NCBI GenBank assembly: GCA_018830205.1
Contig: JAHJSX010000144.1
Location: forward strand, 1 to 5,674
Length of the DNA stretch: 5,674 nucleotides
Origin: an archaeon
GTDB lineage: Archaea; Hydrothermarchaeota; Hydrothermarchaeia; Hydrothermarchaeales; Hydrothermarchaeaceae
Direction of reading: 5' to 3'
Part shown: positions 1-5,407 of the stretch, piece by piece
How the letters are laid out: the number at the start of each line of letters is the position of its first letter
Numbering within the stretch: the stretch's first letter is position 1
Program-made: the position numbers and the translations under genes
The notes under the pieces: generated by a model
Seen by the model: the letters and a program-made list of their open reading frames with translations, nothing else
Told to the model about the DNA's origin: nothing
The model's database searches: none

Positions 1-889
1 AAAAAAGATTTTGCCAAAGGAAGGGGCAGTCATCATTGATTTGGACGGCACCGACACGCGGCTTGATATCCGGAAATCTGCTACACAAAACGCGGACATC
101 TTCTACAAAAAGAGCAAGAAGGCAAAGGCAAAGATTCCGGGCGTAAAAAAGGCGGCAGAAAAAACAAAGGTCTTGATAGAGAAGCTTAAGGAAGGGGGGG
201 CCGAGGCCATAAAACTTGAAGAAAGCATCCCTGAAGAGCGGGTCGTAAAAAAGAAGGAATGGTACGAGAAATTCAGGTGGTTTATATCATCAGATGGGTT
301 TATGGTGCTTGGCGGGCGCGACGCGACATCAAACGAAATGCTTGTCAAAAAGAACATGGAGGTGCATGATATCTTCATACACGCCAACATACACGGCGCC
401 CCGGCAGTTATAATCCTTACAGAAAGAAAAGACGTGCCGGAAACAACGATACAGCAGGCCTTTGACTTCGCGGCAACATATTCTCGTGCATGGAGGAGCG
501 GCGCATCGTTTCTGGACGTCTACTGGGTAAAACCAGAGCAGGTAAGCAAGACGCCGGAGCACGGGGAATACGTTACAAAGGGCGCATTCATCATAAGGGG
601 CAAGAAGAACATAGGCACGGGAACCGTGGAGGCAGCCATCGGTGTTGTGATGGGTGACGAGGTCAAAATTCTAGGCGGGCCGCCAGAAGCTATAAGCAAA
701 AACGCTGATTACCATGTAAAAATAGTGCCTGGAAGAATGAAGAGCAAGGAGACGGCGCTCGCAATAAAAAATAGAATTTTGGAAGAAGCAAAAGAAGACG
801 AAAAAGAAAAAATAAAGAAACTAAACATAAGCGACATCCAGGTGCTTTTGCCTGCAGGTGAGAGCGAGCTTGCGAAAAAGAGCAGGTGA
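1..889 (+). CDS. rqcH: RqcH/NEMF-like NFACT protein, C-terminal part (5' end outside window)
   Basis: This is the 3' part of an NFACT-family gene (archaeal RqcH, relative of eukaryotic NEMF/Rqc2). The frame is open to the left edge from base 2, and the TTG at 11 reads as an internal Leu, so the gene is cut by the window rather than starting here. About 295 residues are visible of a family usually near 650. In order they show the end of NFACT-N with the LDIRKSATQNA segment, a Lys-rich coiled coil (about 31-80), then the NFACT-R (DUF814) domain (about 86-200) with EWYEKFRWFISSDGF, GGRDATSNEMLVKK and HDIFIHANIHGAP, and a charged tail ending in the typical IQVLLPAGE motif. Family members bind 60S/50S subunits carrying obstructed nascent chains and promote C-terminal tailing and degradation. 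The catalytic NFACT-N residues lie outside the window. The gene converges on the CBS gene with only 3 bases between stops. Confidence 0.93.
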   Translation, partial: KKILPKEGAVIIDLDGTDTRLDIRKSATQNADIFYKKSKKAKAKIPGVKKAAEKTKVLIEKLKEGGAEAIKLEESIPEERVVKKKEWYEKFRWFISSDGFMVLGGRDATSNEMLVKKNMEVHDIFIHANIHGAPAVIILTERKDVPETTIQQAFDFAATYSRAWRSGASFLDVYWVKPEQVSKTPEHGEYVTKGAFIIRGKKNIGTGTVEAAIGVVMGDEVKILGGPPEAISKNADYHVKIVPGRMKSKETALAIKNRILEEAKEDEKEKIKKLNISDIQVLLPAGESELAKKSR

Positions 890-892
890 AAT

Positions 893-1360
893 CTAAATTG
901 CCCCTATAACGTCCCCTCTTGTAATAATGCCGACAAGTTTCCCGTTTTCATCCATCACAGGGAGCCTGTTTATGTTCCTCTCTGCCATGATTTTGGTGGC
1001 CTCGCTTATGTCATCCTCTTGATTTACGGTAAATACCTTTCTTGTCATCGCGTCCCTGGCCCTTGCAGACGCTGCCTTTTTCGCACTTTTCATGACGTCA
1101 TCCAGACCGAGCTTCATCCTTACCGGGAGCTCAAGCACATCAAAGGGGCTTGGCAGAATGAGATTTATGTTTATGTCCTTGCTTTCAATGATTTTGATTA
1201 TATCGGCCTCGCTCAATATGCCGATGACTTTGCCATTTTCATCAACAACAGGCGCGCCGCTAATCTTTTTCTCCCTGAGGATTTTTGCACAATCATAAAC
1301 CGAGGCATCCGGCGAGAATGTCGCAGCGTCCTTTGTCATCGCGTCTTTTACTAATGTCAT
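893..1360 (-). CDS. Tandem CBS-domain protein
   Basis: A 155-residue protein made almost entirely of two CBS domains, about residues 4-60 and 99-155, joined by a linker rich in Lys, Ala and Arg. Each domain carries the usual core: ISGAPVVDENGKVIGILSEAD and INRLPVMDENGKLVGIITRGD, each preceded by an (R)DAMT motif. CBS pairs form a Bateman module that commonly binds adenosine nucleotides or S-adenosylmethionine and acts as a sensor; no enzymatic or DNA-binding domain is attached, so the ligand and target cannot be named. The ATG at 1360 lies 17 bases after the stop of the upstream nuclease gene on the same strand, with a weak GGTTGTGAG ribosome-binding-like stretch, which suggests cotranscription. 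The stop faces the rqcH stop; a T5 tract on this strand 13 bases past the stop (879-875) lies inside rqcH and could end transcription. Confidence 0.92.
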   Translation of the reverse strand: MTLVKDAMTKDAATFSPDASVYDCAKILREKKISGAPVVDENGKVIGILSEADIIKIIESKDININLILPSPFDVLELPVRMKLGLDDVMKSAKKAASARARDAMTRKVFTVNQEDDISEATKIMAERNINRLPVMDENGKLVGIITRGDVIGAI

Positions 1361-1377
1361 CTTTACTCACAACCTGT

Positions 1378-2466
1378 TTATTTGTCCTTGAACTTCTTAT
1401 ATGCTTTCTGAAGCTTTTGCGGGATTTGATGCATGCCTGCCTTTGATTTTTTAAGCTCCGTGTATTTTTTGACAAAGAGTTTTTTGTCAACCAGCTCATC
1501 TTCTGACATATCACCGAGGAGCCTTTCGACAAGCTCACCCTTTTTCCCTATAAGTTTTAGGCCTCTCTCCTTCAGGAGCTTCTTTAGTTCCGGGATAGTC
1601 TTTTTCCCAAGCTCCCTCTGTGTGCGGGTCAGGACGTCTTCCAGCTCTTTGACGCATTCCCTGAACTCGTATTCTATTATCTGGCGCTGCTTTACATTGA
1701 CCACGTTCGTTGAAAGAATATGCTTGATATCAGAGACAGTCTTCTCGCCAATGCCCTCAACAGGGAATTTCGTGGGGCTATGCTCAAGGAAGGCGTTGAA
1801 CACATGCATTGGCGTACCGAATTCGTTTAGGAGGGCCTCGGACCGTTTTGCGTTCACGCCCGCAAGGCCCGAAATCAAAAAGAGCTGGGCATCATAATCA
1901 GAGGGCGTCTTTGGCTTCCTTTTGATGGTCAGGTGCTCGCCTTTCTCTCCCTGTGTGGCCCAGTAGTGCAGGATGTCCGCTGTATCGCGCGTGCCTCCTG
2001 TCGGGATTATTGTAATTCCCGATTCCTGGATTTTCTTGAATATCGCAATGTATGAGTGCGGGTGGATAAAGAACTGGTTCGTCCACATCGTTCTAGGCTG
2101 GGCCCTGGATTTCTTATTGGGGTTCCATGACTTTCCAAGCGAGTCGACGGCGTAGCACCTTTTGCCCTGGATGCTTGTGAAGATGCTCCCCTCAAGAATG
2201 AGTCTCGCATCTTCATACTCTTTGAGGTTTTCAATCTGGTCAAAAAGCCTGCCGTCAGAGATGCTCTGGAGAAAGTCGCTCGCGCGCTTGCGTTCAATTG
2301 CGATTGTGCCATCACTTGACTGCACAAGGTAGTCTGCAATCTCAAGGTGCTTCTGCACGATGGTTATGTCATCGTATTCCTTGAGGTGGCGAAGGACGTG
2401 GGTCCTGGCCTCCCGCGTGTCATAAATTATGACTGGCTTGTCGCTTGTGAAGTCGTCAATGAGCAT
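1378..2466 (-). CDS. XPF/Mus81/Hef-type ERCC4 nuclease with HhH and SAP-like domains
   Basis: A 362-residue structure-specific DNA nuclease by homology. The ERCC4 core (about 11-95) shows D16-T-R-E, A44-D-Y, E58-R-K-xxx-D64 and D71-G-R-L-F-x-Q, the metal-binding GDX(n)ERKX3D set with Ala in place of the usual Gly. A basic stretch of about 30 residues (101-130, with NPNKKSRAQPR) precedes HPHSYIAIFKKI, where the compact nuclease fold resumes. Two helix-hairpin-helix motifs follow (about 196-226, and 234-251 with VEGIGEKT). Residues about 287-320 (IPELKKLLKERGL...KKGELVERLL) resemble a SAP domain, and the tail is Lys-rich. No helicase is present, unlike Hef. The relatives cut branched or flapped DNA in repair and fork processing. 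The start is set at ATG 2466: a longer reading to 2817 would run over pelota, whereas 2466 begins directly before the ERCC4 fold and sits about 25 bases from a TATA box, implying a leaderless mRNA. The CBS gene follows in the same direction. Confidence 0.9.
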   Translation of the reverse strand: MLIDDFTSDKPVIIYDTREARTHVLRHLKEYDDITIVQKHLEIADYLVQSSDGTIAIERKRASDFLQSISDGRLFDQIENLKEYEDARLILEGSIFTSIQGKRCYAVDSLGKSWNPNKKSRAQPRTMWTNQFFIHPHSYIAIFKKIQESGITIIPTGGTRDTADILHYWATQGEKGEHLTIKRKPKTPSDYDAQLFLISGLAGVNAKRSEALLNEFGTPMHVFNAFLEHSPTKFPVEGIGEKTVSDIKHILSTNVVNVKQRQIIEYEFRECVKELEDVLTRTQRELGKKTIPELKKLLKERGLKLIGKKGELVERLLGDMSEDELVDKKLFVKKYTELKKSKAGMHQIPQKLQKAYKKFKDK

Positions 2467-2487
2467 GATAAAACCTTGACTCACAAG

Positions 2488-2495
2488 ATATATAA
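2488..2495. promoter_or_regulatory. Shared bidirectional TATA box between nuclease and pelota genes
   Basis: ATATATAA on the plus strand reads TTATATAT on the minus strand, so it works as a TATA box in both directions. Its centre is about 25 bases from the nuclease ATG (2466), fitting a leaderless transcript. In the plus direction it predicts transcription starting near 2516-2518, which lies downstream of the ATG at 2504 and about 14 bases upstream of the ATG at 2531. Only one such box is visible in the 64 bases between the two chosen starts. Promoter use itself is inferred. Confidence 0.6.
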
Positions 2496-2530
2496 GGCCA
2501 CTTATGCCCCTTATTAAACAGGCACTAAAA

Positions 2531-3595
2531 ATGAAGGTTTTGCACCGCAATTTAAAGGAAGGGAAGATAAAGCTCAGGCCCGAAAATCCCGATGATTTGT
2601 GGTATACAAAGAGCATAATAAAAGAGGGCGACCTAGTTTCAGGAAGGACATACAGGCGAATAAAGGACGAGGAGAAAAAGCGCGCTGACAAAGGAGTACG
2701 TGTCCCGATATCCGTGGACCTGCGTGTACAGGATTCAGAATTTGCAAGGTACATAATGCGCCTCCGGGTAAGCGGAAAAATCGAGAAAGGCCCCGAGGAC
2801 TTGATTTCCATGGGCACGTTTCACACAATCGAGGTAAAACCAAACGATACTATCACAATCAAAAAGGATAGATGGAAAAACTGGGAACTCGACCGCATAA
2901 AGGAGGCGGAGAAGGCTGCGAAGACGCCGCTCGTGCTTGTAGTCTGCGTTGAGGACGGGGATGCAGAATTTGCAATCATCAGGCGCTATGGCGTCGATTT
3001 CGTGGTGAGGGTATGCGTTAATGTATCAGGAAAGAAGGTCGTAAAAGAGCACGAGACGACAATGAAGGAATTCCTGGGCGACGTATCAAAGAAGATAGGA
3101 GATGTCCTGAAGACCGAAGAAATTCACACAACCCTGATTTGCGGGCCCGGGTTTGTCAAGGAAAACCTCCTTGCATACATAAAGGAAAAAAGCCCGGGCA
3201 TCGCCAAGTCATGCTACATTGAAGGCACAGGCACAGGCGGCAGGGCCGGCATCCAGGAGATTTTGAAAAGAGGCATAATAGAGAGAATCGTGAGCGAAAG
3301 CCGCGTCTCTTACGAGACTGGCCTTTTCGAGCGCCTCCTTGAGGAAATATCAAAAAGCAGCGGGCTTGCTGCATACGGCCTCGACGAGGTAAAAACAGCA
3401 CTCAAATACGGTGCCATCGACAAGCTCCTCATAAGCGACGAGTTCCTGCGAAACTATGAGGGCTCGGACCGCTTAATTGAAAACACGAAAAGCAAACAGG
3501 GAACCGTCGTAATCGTATCAATGGAGCACGACGCGGGCGAGCGCCTCCATAAGCTTGGGGGAGTTGGCGCGATTTTGAGGTTCCCGATTGAGTAA
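2531..3595 (+). CDS. pelA: Pelota (Dom34), ribosome rescue factor
   Basis: A 354-residue archaeal pelota, matching the usual family length. Three eRF1-like domains appear in order: the Sm-like N-terminal domain (1-128, opening MKVLHRNLKEGKIKLRPENP and DDLW), the central domain (about 133-258, with GPGF at 205-208 and GTGGRAG at 234-240), and the C-terminal domain (about 262-354, ending HKLGGVGAILRF). No GGQ peptide-release motif is present, as expected for pelota rather than aRF1. Pelota enters the A site of ribosomes stalled on truncated or stuck mRNA and, with ABCE1 and in archaea aEF1A, splits them. The start is ATG 2531 rather than the in-frame ATG 2504: family members begin at this point, and the TATA box at 2488-2495 would start transcription after 2504. 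No Shine-Dalgarno is visible before 2531, so a short-leader mRNA is likely. The stop TAA is followed at once by TTTT. Confidence 0.95.
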   Translation: MKVLHRNLKEGKIKLRPENPDDLWYTKSIIKEGDLVSGRTYRRIKDEEKKRADKGVRVPISVDLRVQDSEFARYIMRLRVSGKIEKGPEDLISMGTFHTIEVKPNDTITIKKDRWKNWELDRIKEAEKAAKTPLVLVVCVEDGDAEFAIIRRYGVDFVVRVCVNVSGKKVVKEHETTMKEFLGDVSKKIGDVLKTEEIHTTLICGPGFVKENLLAYIKEKSPGIAKSCYIEGTGTGGRAGIQEILKRGIIERIVSESRVSYETGLFERLLEEISKSSGLAAYGLDEVKTALKYGAIDKLLISDEFLRNYEGSDRLIENTKSKQGTVVIVSMEHDAGERLHKLGGVGAILRFPIE

Positions 3596-3652
3596 TTTTC
3601 ATCAGCCGAATCTCGTATACAAACCATCTGCCGGATTTCGTAAATGGAAATT

Positions 3653-3673
3653 CCCGGTTTTCGGGGCCTTTTT
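3653..3673 (+). terminator. Hairpin plus T5, possible pelota terminator
   Basis: CCCG and CGGG (3653-3656 and 3662-3665) can pair around a five-base loop, with one further T-G pair, and TTTTT follows at 3669-3673. It lies 58 bases after the pelota stop. The stem is short, so this is a modest candidate; archaeal termination depends mainly on T tracts. Confidence 0.35.
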
Positions 3674-3828
3674 GCGGGAGCGTAGGGCATTAATAAACAT
3701 CAAAAAGCGCGTATGCCGGATTCTGGATGGGGCTAAATCGTAAGAATGGAGCCGGGGTGTGCGCCGGGTTTTGGAGGGAGGTGGCCGGGGATTGGGTTTG
3801 GGGATGTGTGGCGTCCCGGTAGTAGTTA

Positions 3829-3844
3829 TTTTTGAAAAAAGAAA
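3829..3844. terminator. Back-to-back T tracts, bidirectional terminator
   Basis: The plus strand has T5 at 3829-3833. Directly beside it, the minus strand reads TTTCTTTTTT (3844-3835), starting at the base after the minus-strand gene's stop codon. This suits factor-independent archaeal termination for the minus-strand gene, and for plus-strand transcripts leaving pelota. The two tracts are complementary and could also pair as a small AT hairpin. Confidence 0.55.
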
Positions 3845-4417
3845 TTAACATAGTAATTTTACTTTTATTCCTTCTGAAACATCTTCAGACTCAAATACAA
3901 CTCTAACATAATTATTAAAATTATAAATAGAATCATACTTCAAACAAACCCCAGTGTCCTTGTTGTTCTGCTTCATGACCACGCTGTGTCGCTCGCCTGC
4001 TTTTTGGGGGTATGAGATTAGTTCTAGGTGGCCGTAGGTTGGATTGTCTCTCTCACTATAAAACAATATTGTTTTACCTTGTTCATTATTTATCTCTAAT
4101 GGTGATGTTATTACTTCACCGTTTTTTATTATACCTTCTACACCTAGATAAGATATTTTATCCCCCGGTCCAAACGTCCCACCCAAAGCCGCATTAACAT
4201 ACTCTTCCACCGGCTCAGGTGTTTCTGCAGGCACTGTCGTCGTAGCAGGCGGTGCAGTTGTCGCTGGGGCCTGCGTTGTTTTTGGCGCCGATGTAGTGTG
4301 GGCCGGGGGCGCGGTCAGGTATGTGCCTTTTGCGGGCGTGTCATTCCCTCCCGCGAGGATGAGTGCCGCCGCCGCGATGATTAGAAGGGCCGCTGCGCCG
4401 ATTGTGGCCTTTTTCAT
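3845..4417 (-). CDS. Membrane-anchored or secreted protein of unknown function with Thr/Pro-rich linker
   Basis: A 190-residue protein that I do not recognise. It opens with MKK and a hydrophobic Ala/Leu/Ile segment (about 5-23), which could be a signal peptide or an N-terminal anchor. LAGGN follows with no Cys, so it is not a lipoprotein by the usual lipobox. Residues about 32-70 are low-complexity Thr, Pro and Ala, a likely extracytoplasmic and possibly glycosylated spacer. Residues about 73-190 look like a beta-rich globular domain (SYLGVEGIIKNGEVI, TILFYSERD, VRVVFESEDV) with only two Cys, C158 and the very last residue C190, which could form a disulfide. The DNA for the C-terminal domain is clearly AT-richer than that for the anchor and linker, hinting at different origins. 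A TATA box 28 bases upstream of ATG 4417 suggests leaderless expression. It is divergent from the RelB-type gene. The CDS is well supported; its function is unknown. Confidence 0.75.
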   Translation of the reverse strand: MKKATIGAAALLIIAAAALILAGGNDTPAKGTYLTAPPAHTTSAPKTTQAPATTAPPATTTVPAETPEPVEEYVNAALGGTFGPGDKISYLGVEGIIKNGEVITSPLEINNEQGKTILFYSERDNPTYGHLELISYPQKAGERHSVVMKQNNKDTGVCLKYDSIYNFNNYVRVVFESEDVSEGIKVKLLC

Positions 4418-4440
4418 GGGGTGTTATTGGGCTTGCGGCC

Positions 4441-4448
4441 TTATAAAA
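4441..4448 (-). promoter_or_regulatory. TATA box of the membrane-anchored protein gene
   Basis: Read on the minus strand this is TTTTATAA. Its centre is about 28 bases upstream of ATG 4417, the archaeal spacing for a transcript that starts at or next to the start codon. There is no clear Shine-Dalgarno between the box and the ATG. Confidence 0.55.
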
Positions 4449-4501
4449 GTTTCAAGGCAGGCCGGCGTGGGATTTCACCAGCGAACAACGCAGCCCCGCA
4501 T

Positions 4502-4537
4502 GGAATGATTTTTAAATGTTAGCATGTAATATTATTG
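4502..4537 (+). promoter_or_regulatory. Promoter of the RelB/RelE-type operon, first copy of a repeated promoter block
   Basis: GGAATGA followed by TTTTTAAATGTTAG, with the TATA-like TTTTTAAA at 4509-4516 centred about 26 bases before ATG 4539, so the transcript should be leaderless. The block matches 5104-5142 in front of hicB at 20 of the first 21 bases. After a 5-base divergent stretch the downstream part (AA, then TATTATTG) matches again if 3 bases are gapped. GCATG occurs at 4522-4526 and again at 4537-4541 across the start codon. Confidence 0.65.
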
Positions 4538-4538
4538 C

Positions 4539-4745
4539 ATGGGCAGCGTGACCATCGAGAAGGTTTATGACGAGCTGAAGGCCCTGCGGGGCGCTGTGGA
4601 TGCCGTGCGGAAGGAGATTGCAGACCGTTTTCTAACCCCTGAGGAGGAGCTTTTGGTGGAGAAGGCCATGGGGGAGCGGCGCGGGGGCAAGACCGTAAGC
4701 CTGAACGAGCTGAAGAGGGAGATGAGTCGTAAAGCAGCAAAATAA
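4539..4745 (+). CDS. RelB-type antitoxin
   Basis: A 68-residue protein whose shape matches archaeal RelB-like antitoxins. The first half (about 5-30, VYDELKALRGAVDAVRKEI) is a predicted amphipathic helix or coiled coil. It is followed by FLTPEEELLVEKAMGE and GGKTVSLNELKREM, a signature commonly seen in the small antitoxins encoded just before archaeal RelE toxins. It should bind and neutralise the downstream toxin and may bind the operon promoter, though no clear ribbon-helix-helix is evident. The start at ATG 4539 is supported by TATA spacing and by translation of the whole conserved helix; no Shine-Dalgarno precedes it. The stop is 11 bases before the toxin start. The assignment rests on motif resemblance and gene order. 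Confidence 0.8.
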   Translation: MGSVTIEKVYDELKALRGAVDAVRKEIADRFLTPEEELLVEKAMGERRGGKTVSLNELKREMSRKAAK

Positions 4746-4751
4746 GGGGTG
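4746..4751 (+). promoter_or_regulatory. Shine-Dalgarno for the RelE-type toxin, sets a TTG start
   Basis: GGGGTG begins directly after the antitoxin stop codon and ends 5 bases before TTG 4757. It supports this TTG as the start, since no ATG or GTG at a sensible position precedes the conserved N-terminal strand. Confidence 0.55.
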
Positions 4752-4756
4752 CTTTT

Positions 4757-5017
4757 TTGGCGTACAAGGTGGAGTTGGCCTCTCAGCCGATAAAGTTCAT
4801 CCGGGGACTGGCCGGTTCTGAAAGGGCGAGGATTATTAAGAAGCTGGACGAGCTGTCAGAAACGCCTCTATGCAGGAGTGTGAGGCTGGTAGAGGGGCGT
4901 CGTGAAAAGACCTACAGAGTGCGCGTCGGCGCCTTTCGCATTCTCTATCACGTGTTCTGGGACGATGAAGAGGTCCTGGTCTCTGTTATAGACAGGAGGC
5001 CAAGGGCATACAGGTAG
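4757..5017 (+). CDS. relE: RelE-family mRNA interferase toxin
   Basis: An 86-residue RelE/ParE-fold protein, the usual size. It begins with the beta strand YKVELASQPIKFIRGL, then the two-helix region (about 20-36), then the conserved Y53-R-V-R-V-G-A-F-R-I-L-Y64 strands and the C-terminal VLVSVIDRRPRAYR (73-86). RelE enzymes cut mRNA in the ribosomal A site using basic and aromatic residues; R54, R56, R61, R80, R81, R83 and Y85 are the visible candidates. ParE gyrase poisons share the fold, but the YRVRVG...RILY and DRR..AY pattern favours RelE. The start is TTG 4757, 5 bases after GGGGTG and 11 bases downstream of the antitoxin stop. The order antitoxin then toxin and the tight spacing support one operon. 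It appears intact. Confidence 0.88.
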   Translation: MAYKVELASQPIKFIRGLAGSERARIIKKLDELSETPLCRSVRLVEGRREKTYRVRVGAFRILYHVFWDDEEVLVSVIDRRPRAYR

Positions 5018-5027
5018 CGCGTGGTTC

Positions 5028-5051
5028 TTTTTGGGCTTTTTTGCACAGCCC
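5028..5051 (+). terminator. T-tract terminator after the RelE-type toxin
   Basis: T5 (5028-5032) and T6 (5037-5042) occur 10 to 25 bases after the toxin stop, a typical archaeal pattern. GGGCT (5033-5037) can also pair with AGCCC (5047-5051), giving a weak 5-bp stem around the second T tract. This would separate the relBE-type operon from hicBA. Confidence 0.5.
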
Positions 5052-5103
5052 GCTTGCAGTAGATAAAACCATAAAAGAGAAAAGGATAAGCAGTGCGCCT
5101 CAG

Positions 5104-5142
5104 GGAATGCTTTTTAAATGTTAGTGTGCAAATTTATTATTG
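5104..5142 (+). promoter_or_regulatory. Promoter of the hicBA operon, second copy of the repeated promoter block
   Basis: GGAATGC followed by TTTTTAAATGTTAG, nearly identical to 4502-4522. TTTTTAAA at 5111-5118 predicts transcription starting about 5141, at the conserved TATTATTG. That leaves a leader of roughly 18 bases containing GAGG before the hicB ATG, unlike the first copy, where the same spacing reaches the start codon itself. Confidence 0.65.
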
Positions 5143-5146
5143 AACT

Positions 5147-5150
5147 GAGG
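5147..5150 (+). promoter_or_regulatory. Shine-Dalgarno deciding the hicB start
   Basis: GAGG lies 8 bases before ATG 5159 but only 2 bases before the in-frame TTG at 5153, so the ATG is the better start. Confidence 0.5.
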
Positions 5151-5158
5151 TTTTGGTC

Positions 5159-5407
5159 ATGGTTGAAGTCTTATTGGATCTGAAAATTGAAAAATTGGAG
5201 GAGGGCGGCTATTTAGCCACAAGCGACGAGCTCCAGGGCCTTGTGGCACAGGGCAGGACTATTGCAGAGACTCTGGAGATTGCACAGGACGTGGCGCGAA
5301 AGCTGATTGAATCTTACAGGGAGCACGGCGACCCGCTGCCCTTTGACATCACCGAGCCCCCGACCAATACAAAGTACAGCATCAAGATTCCAGTGGGCGT
5401 GGTTTGA
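5159..5407 (+). CDS. hicB: HicB-family antitoxin
   Basis: An 82-residue HicB-type antitoxin with the partial RNase H-like fold: strands around LLDLKIEKLEEGGYLATSDE, the turn LQGLVAQGRTIAETL (25-39), the helix IAQDVARKLIESYREHGDPL (41-60), and a final strand KYSIKIPVGV. It should block the HicA toxin next to it. The chain ends right after this fold, so the C-terminal ribbon-helix-helix or HTH domain found in many longer HicBs is absent; direct autoregulation by this protein is therefore uncertain. The start is ATG 5159 with GAGG 8 bases upstream; the in-frame TTG at 5153 would add two residues and sits too close to GAGG. The stop TGA overlaps the toxin start (TTGA). The antitoxin-first order is the reverse of the common hicAB order, but is known for this family. 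Confidence 0.87.
   Translation: MVEVLLDLKIEKLEEGGYLATSDELQGLVAQGRTIAETLEIAQDVARKLIESYREHGDPLPFDITEPPTNTKYSIKIPVGVV

Larger units (their letters stand above)
3596..3844. other. Intergenic region with a G-rich block, no gene seen
   Basis: These 249 bases between pelota and the convergent membrane-anchored protein gene contain no convincing coding frame. From about 3751 to 3803 the plus strand has six runs of three or four G: 3754-3757, 3766-3768, 3776-3778, 3787-3790, 3794-3796 and 3800-3803, with spacers of 8, 7, 8, 3 and 3 bases. This could fold as a G-quadruplex in DNA, or in RNA read through from pelota, although two spacers exceed the usual 7-base limit. No tRNA or known riboswitch shape was recognised. 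Confidence 0.45.

Noticed and set aside
11..13. TTG at 11 as the start of the NFACT gene
   Set aside because: The frame is open upstream to the window edge, and the residues around it belong to the middle of the family, so the gene is cut by the window.
1019..1354. Plus-strand frame opposite the CBS gene
   Set aside because: The opposite strand carries two clear CBS domains; this frame has no recognisable protein features.
1433..1897. Long plus-strand frame opposite the nuclease gene
   Set aside because: Ser/Phe-rich translation typical of the antisense shadow of a Lys/Glu-rich gene; no motif or promoter.
2467..2817. N-terminal extension of the nuclease frame to an ATG at 2817
   Set aside because: It would lie antisense to pelota; the extra residues show no nuclease-family features, and ATG 2466 starts exactly at the conserved core.
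3688..3702. TTAATAAA as a plus-strand promoter in the pelota downstream region
   Set aside because: No coding frame or RNA gene follows at a suitable distance before the T tracts at 3829.
3629..3722. Direct repeat TGCCGGATT at 3629-3637 and 3714-3722
   Set aside because: Only 9 bases, two copies, with no extended similarity or flanking structure; chance is likely in this G/C-biased stretch.
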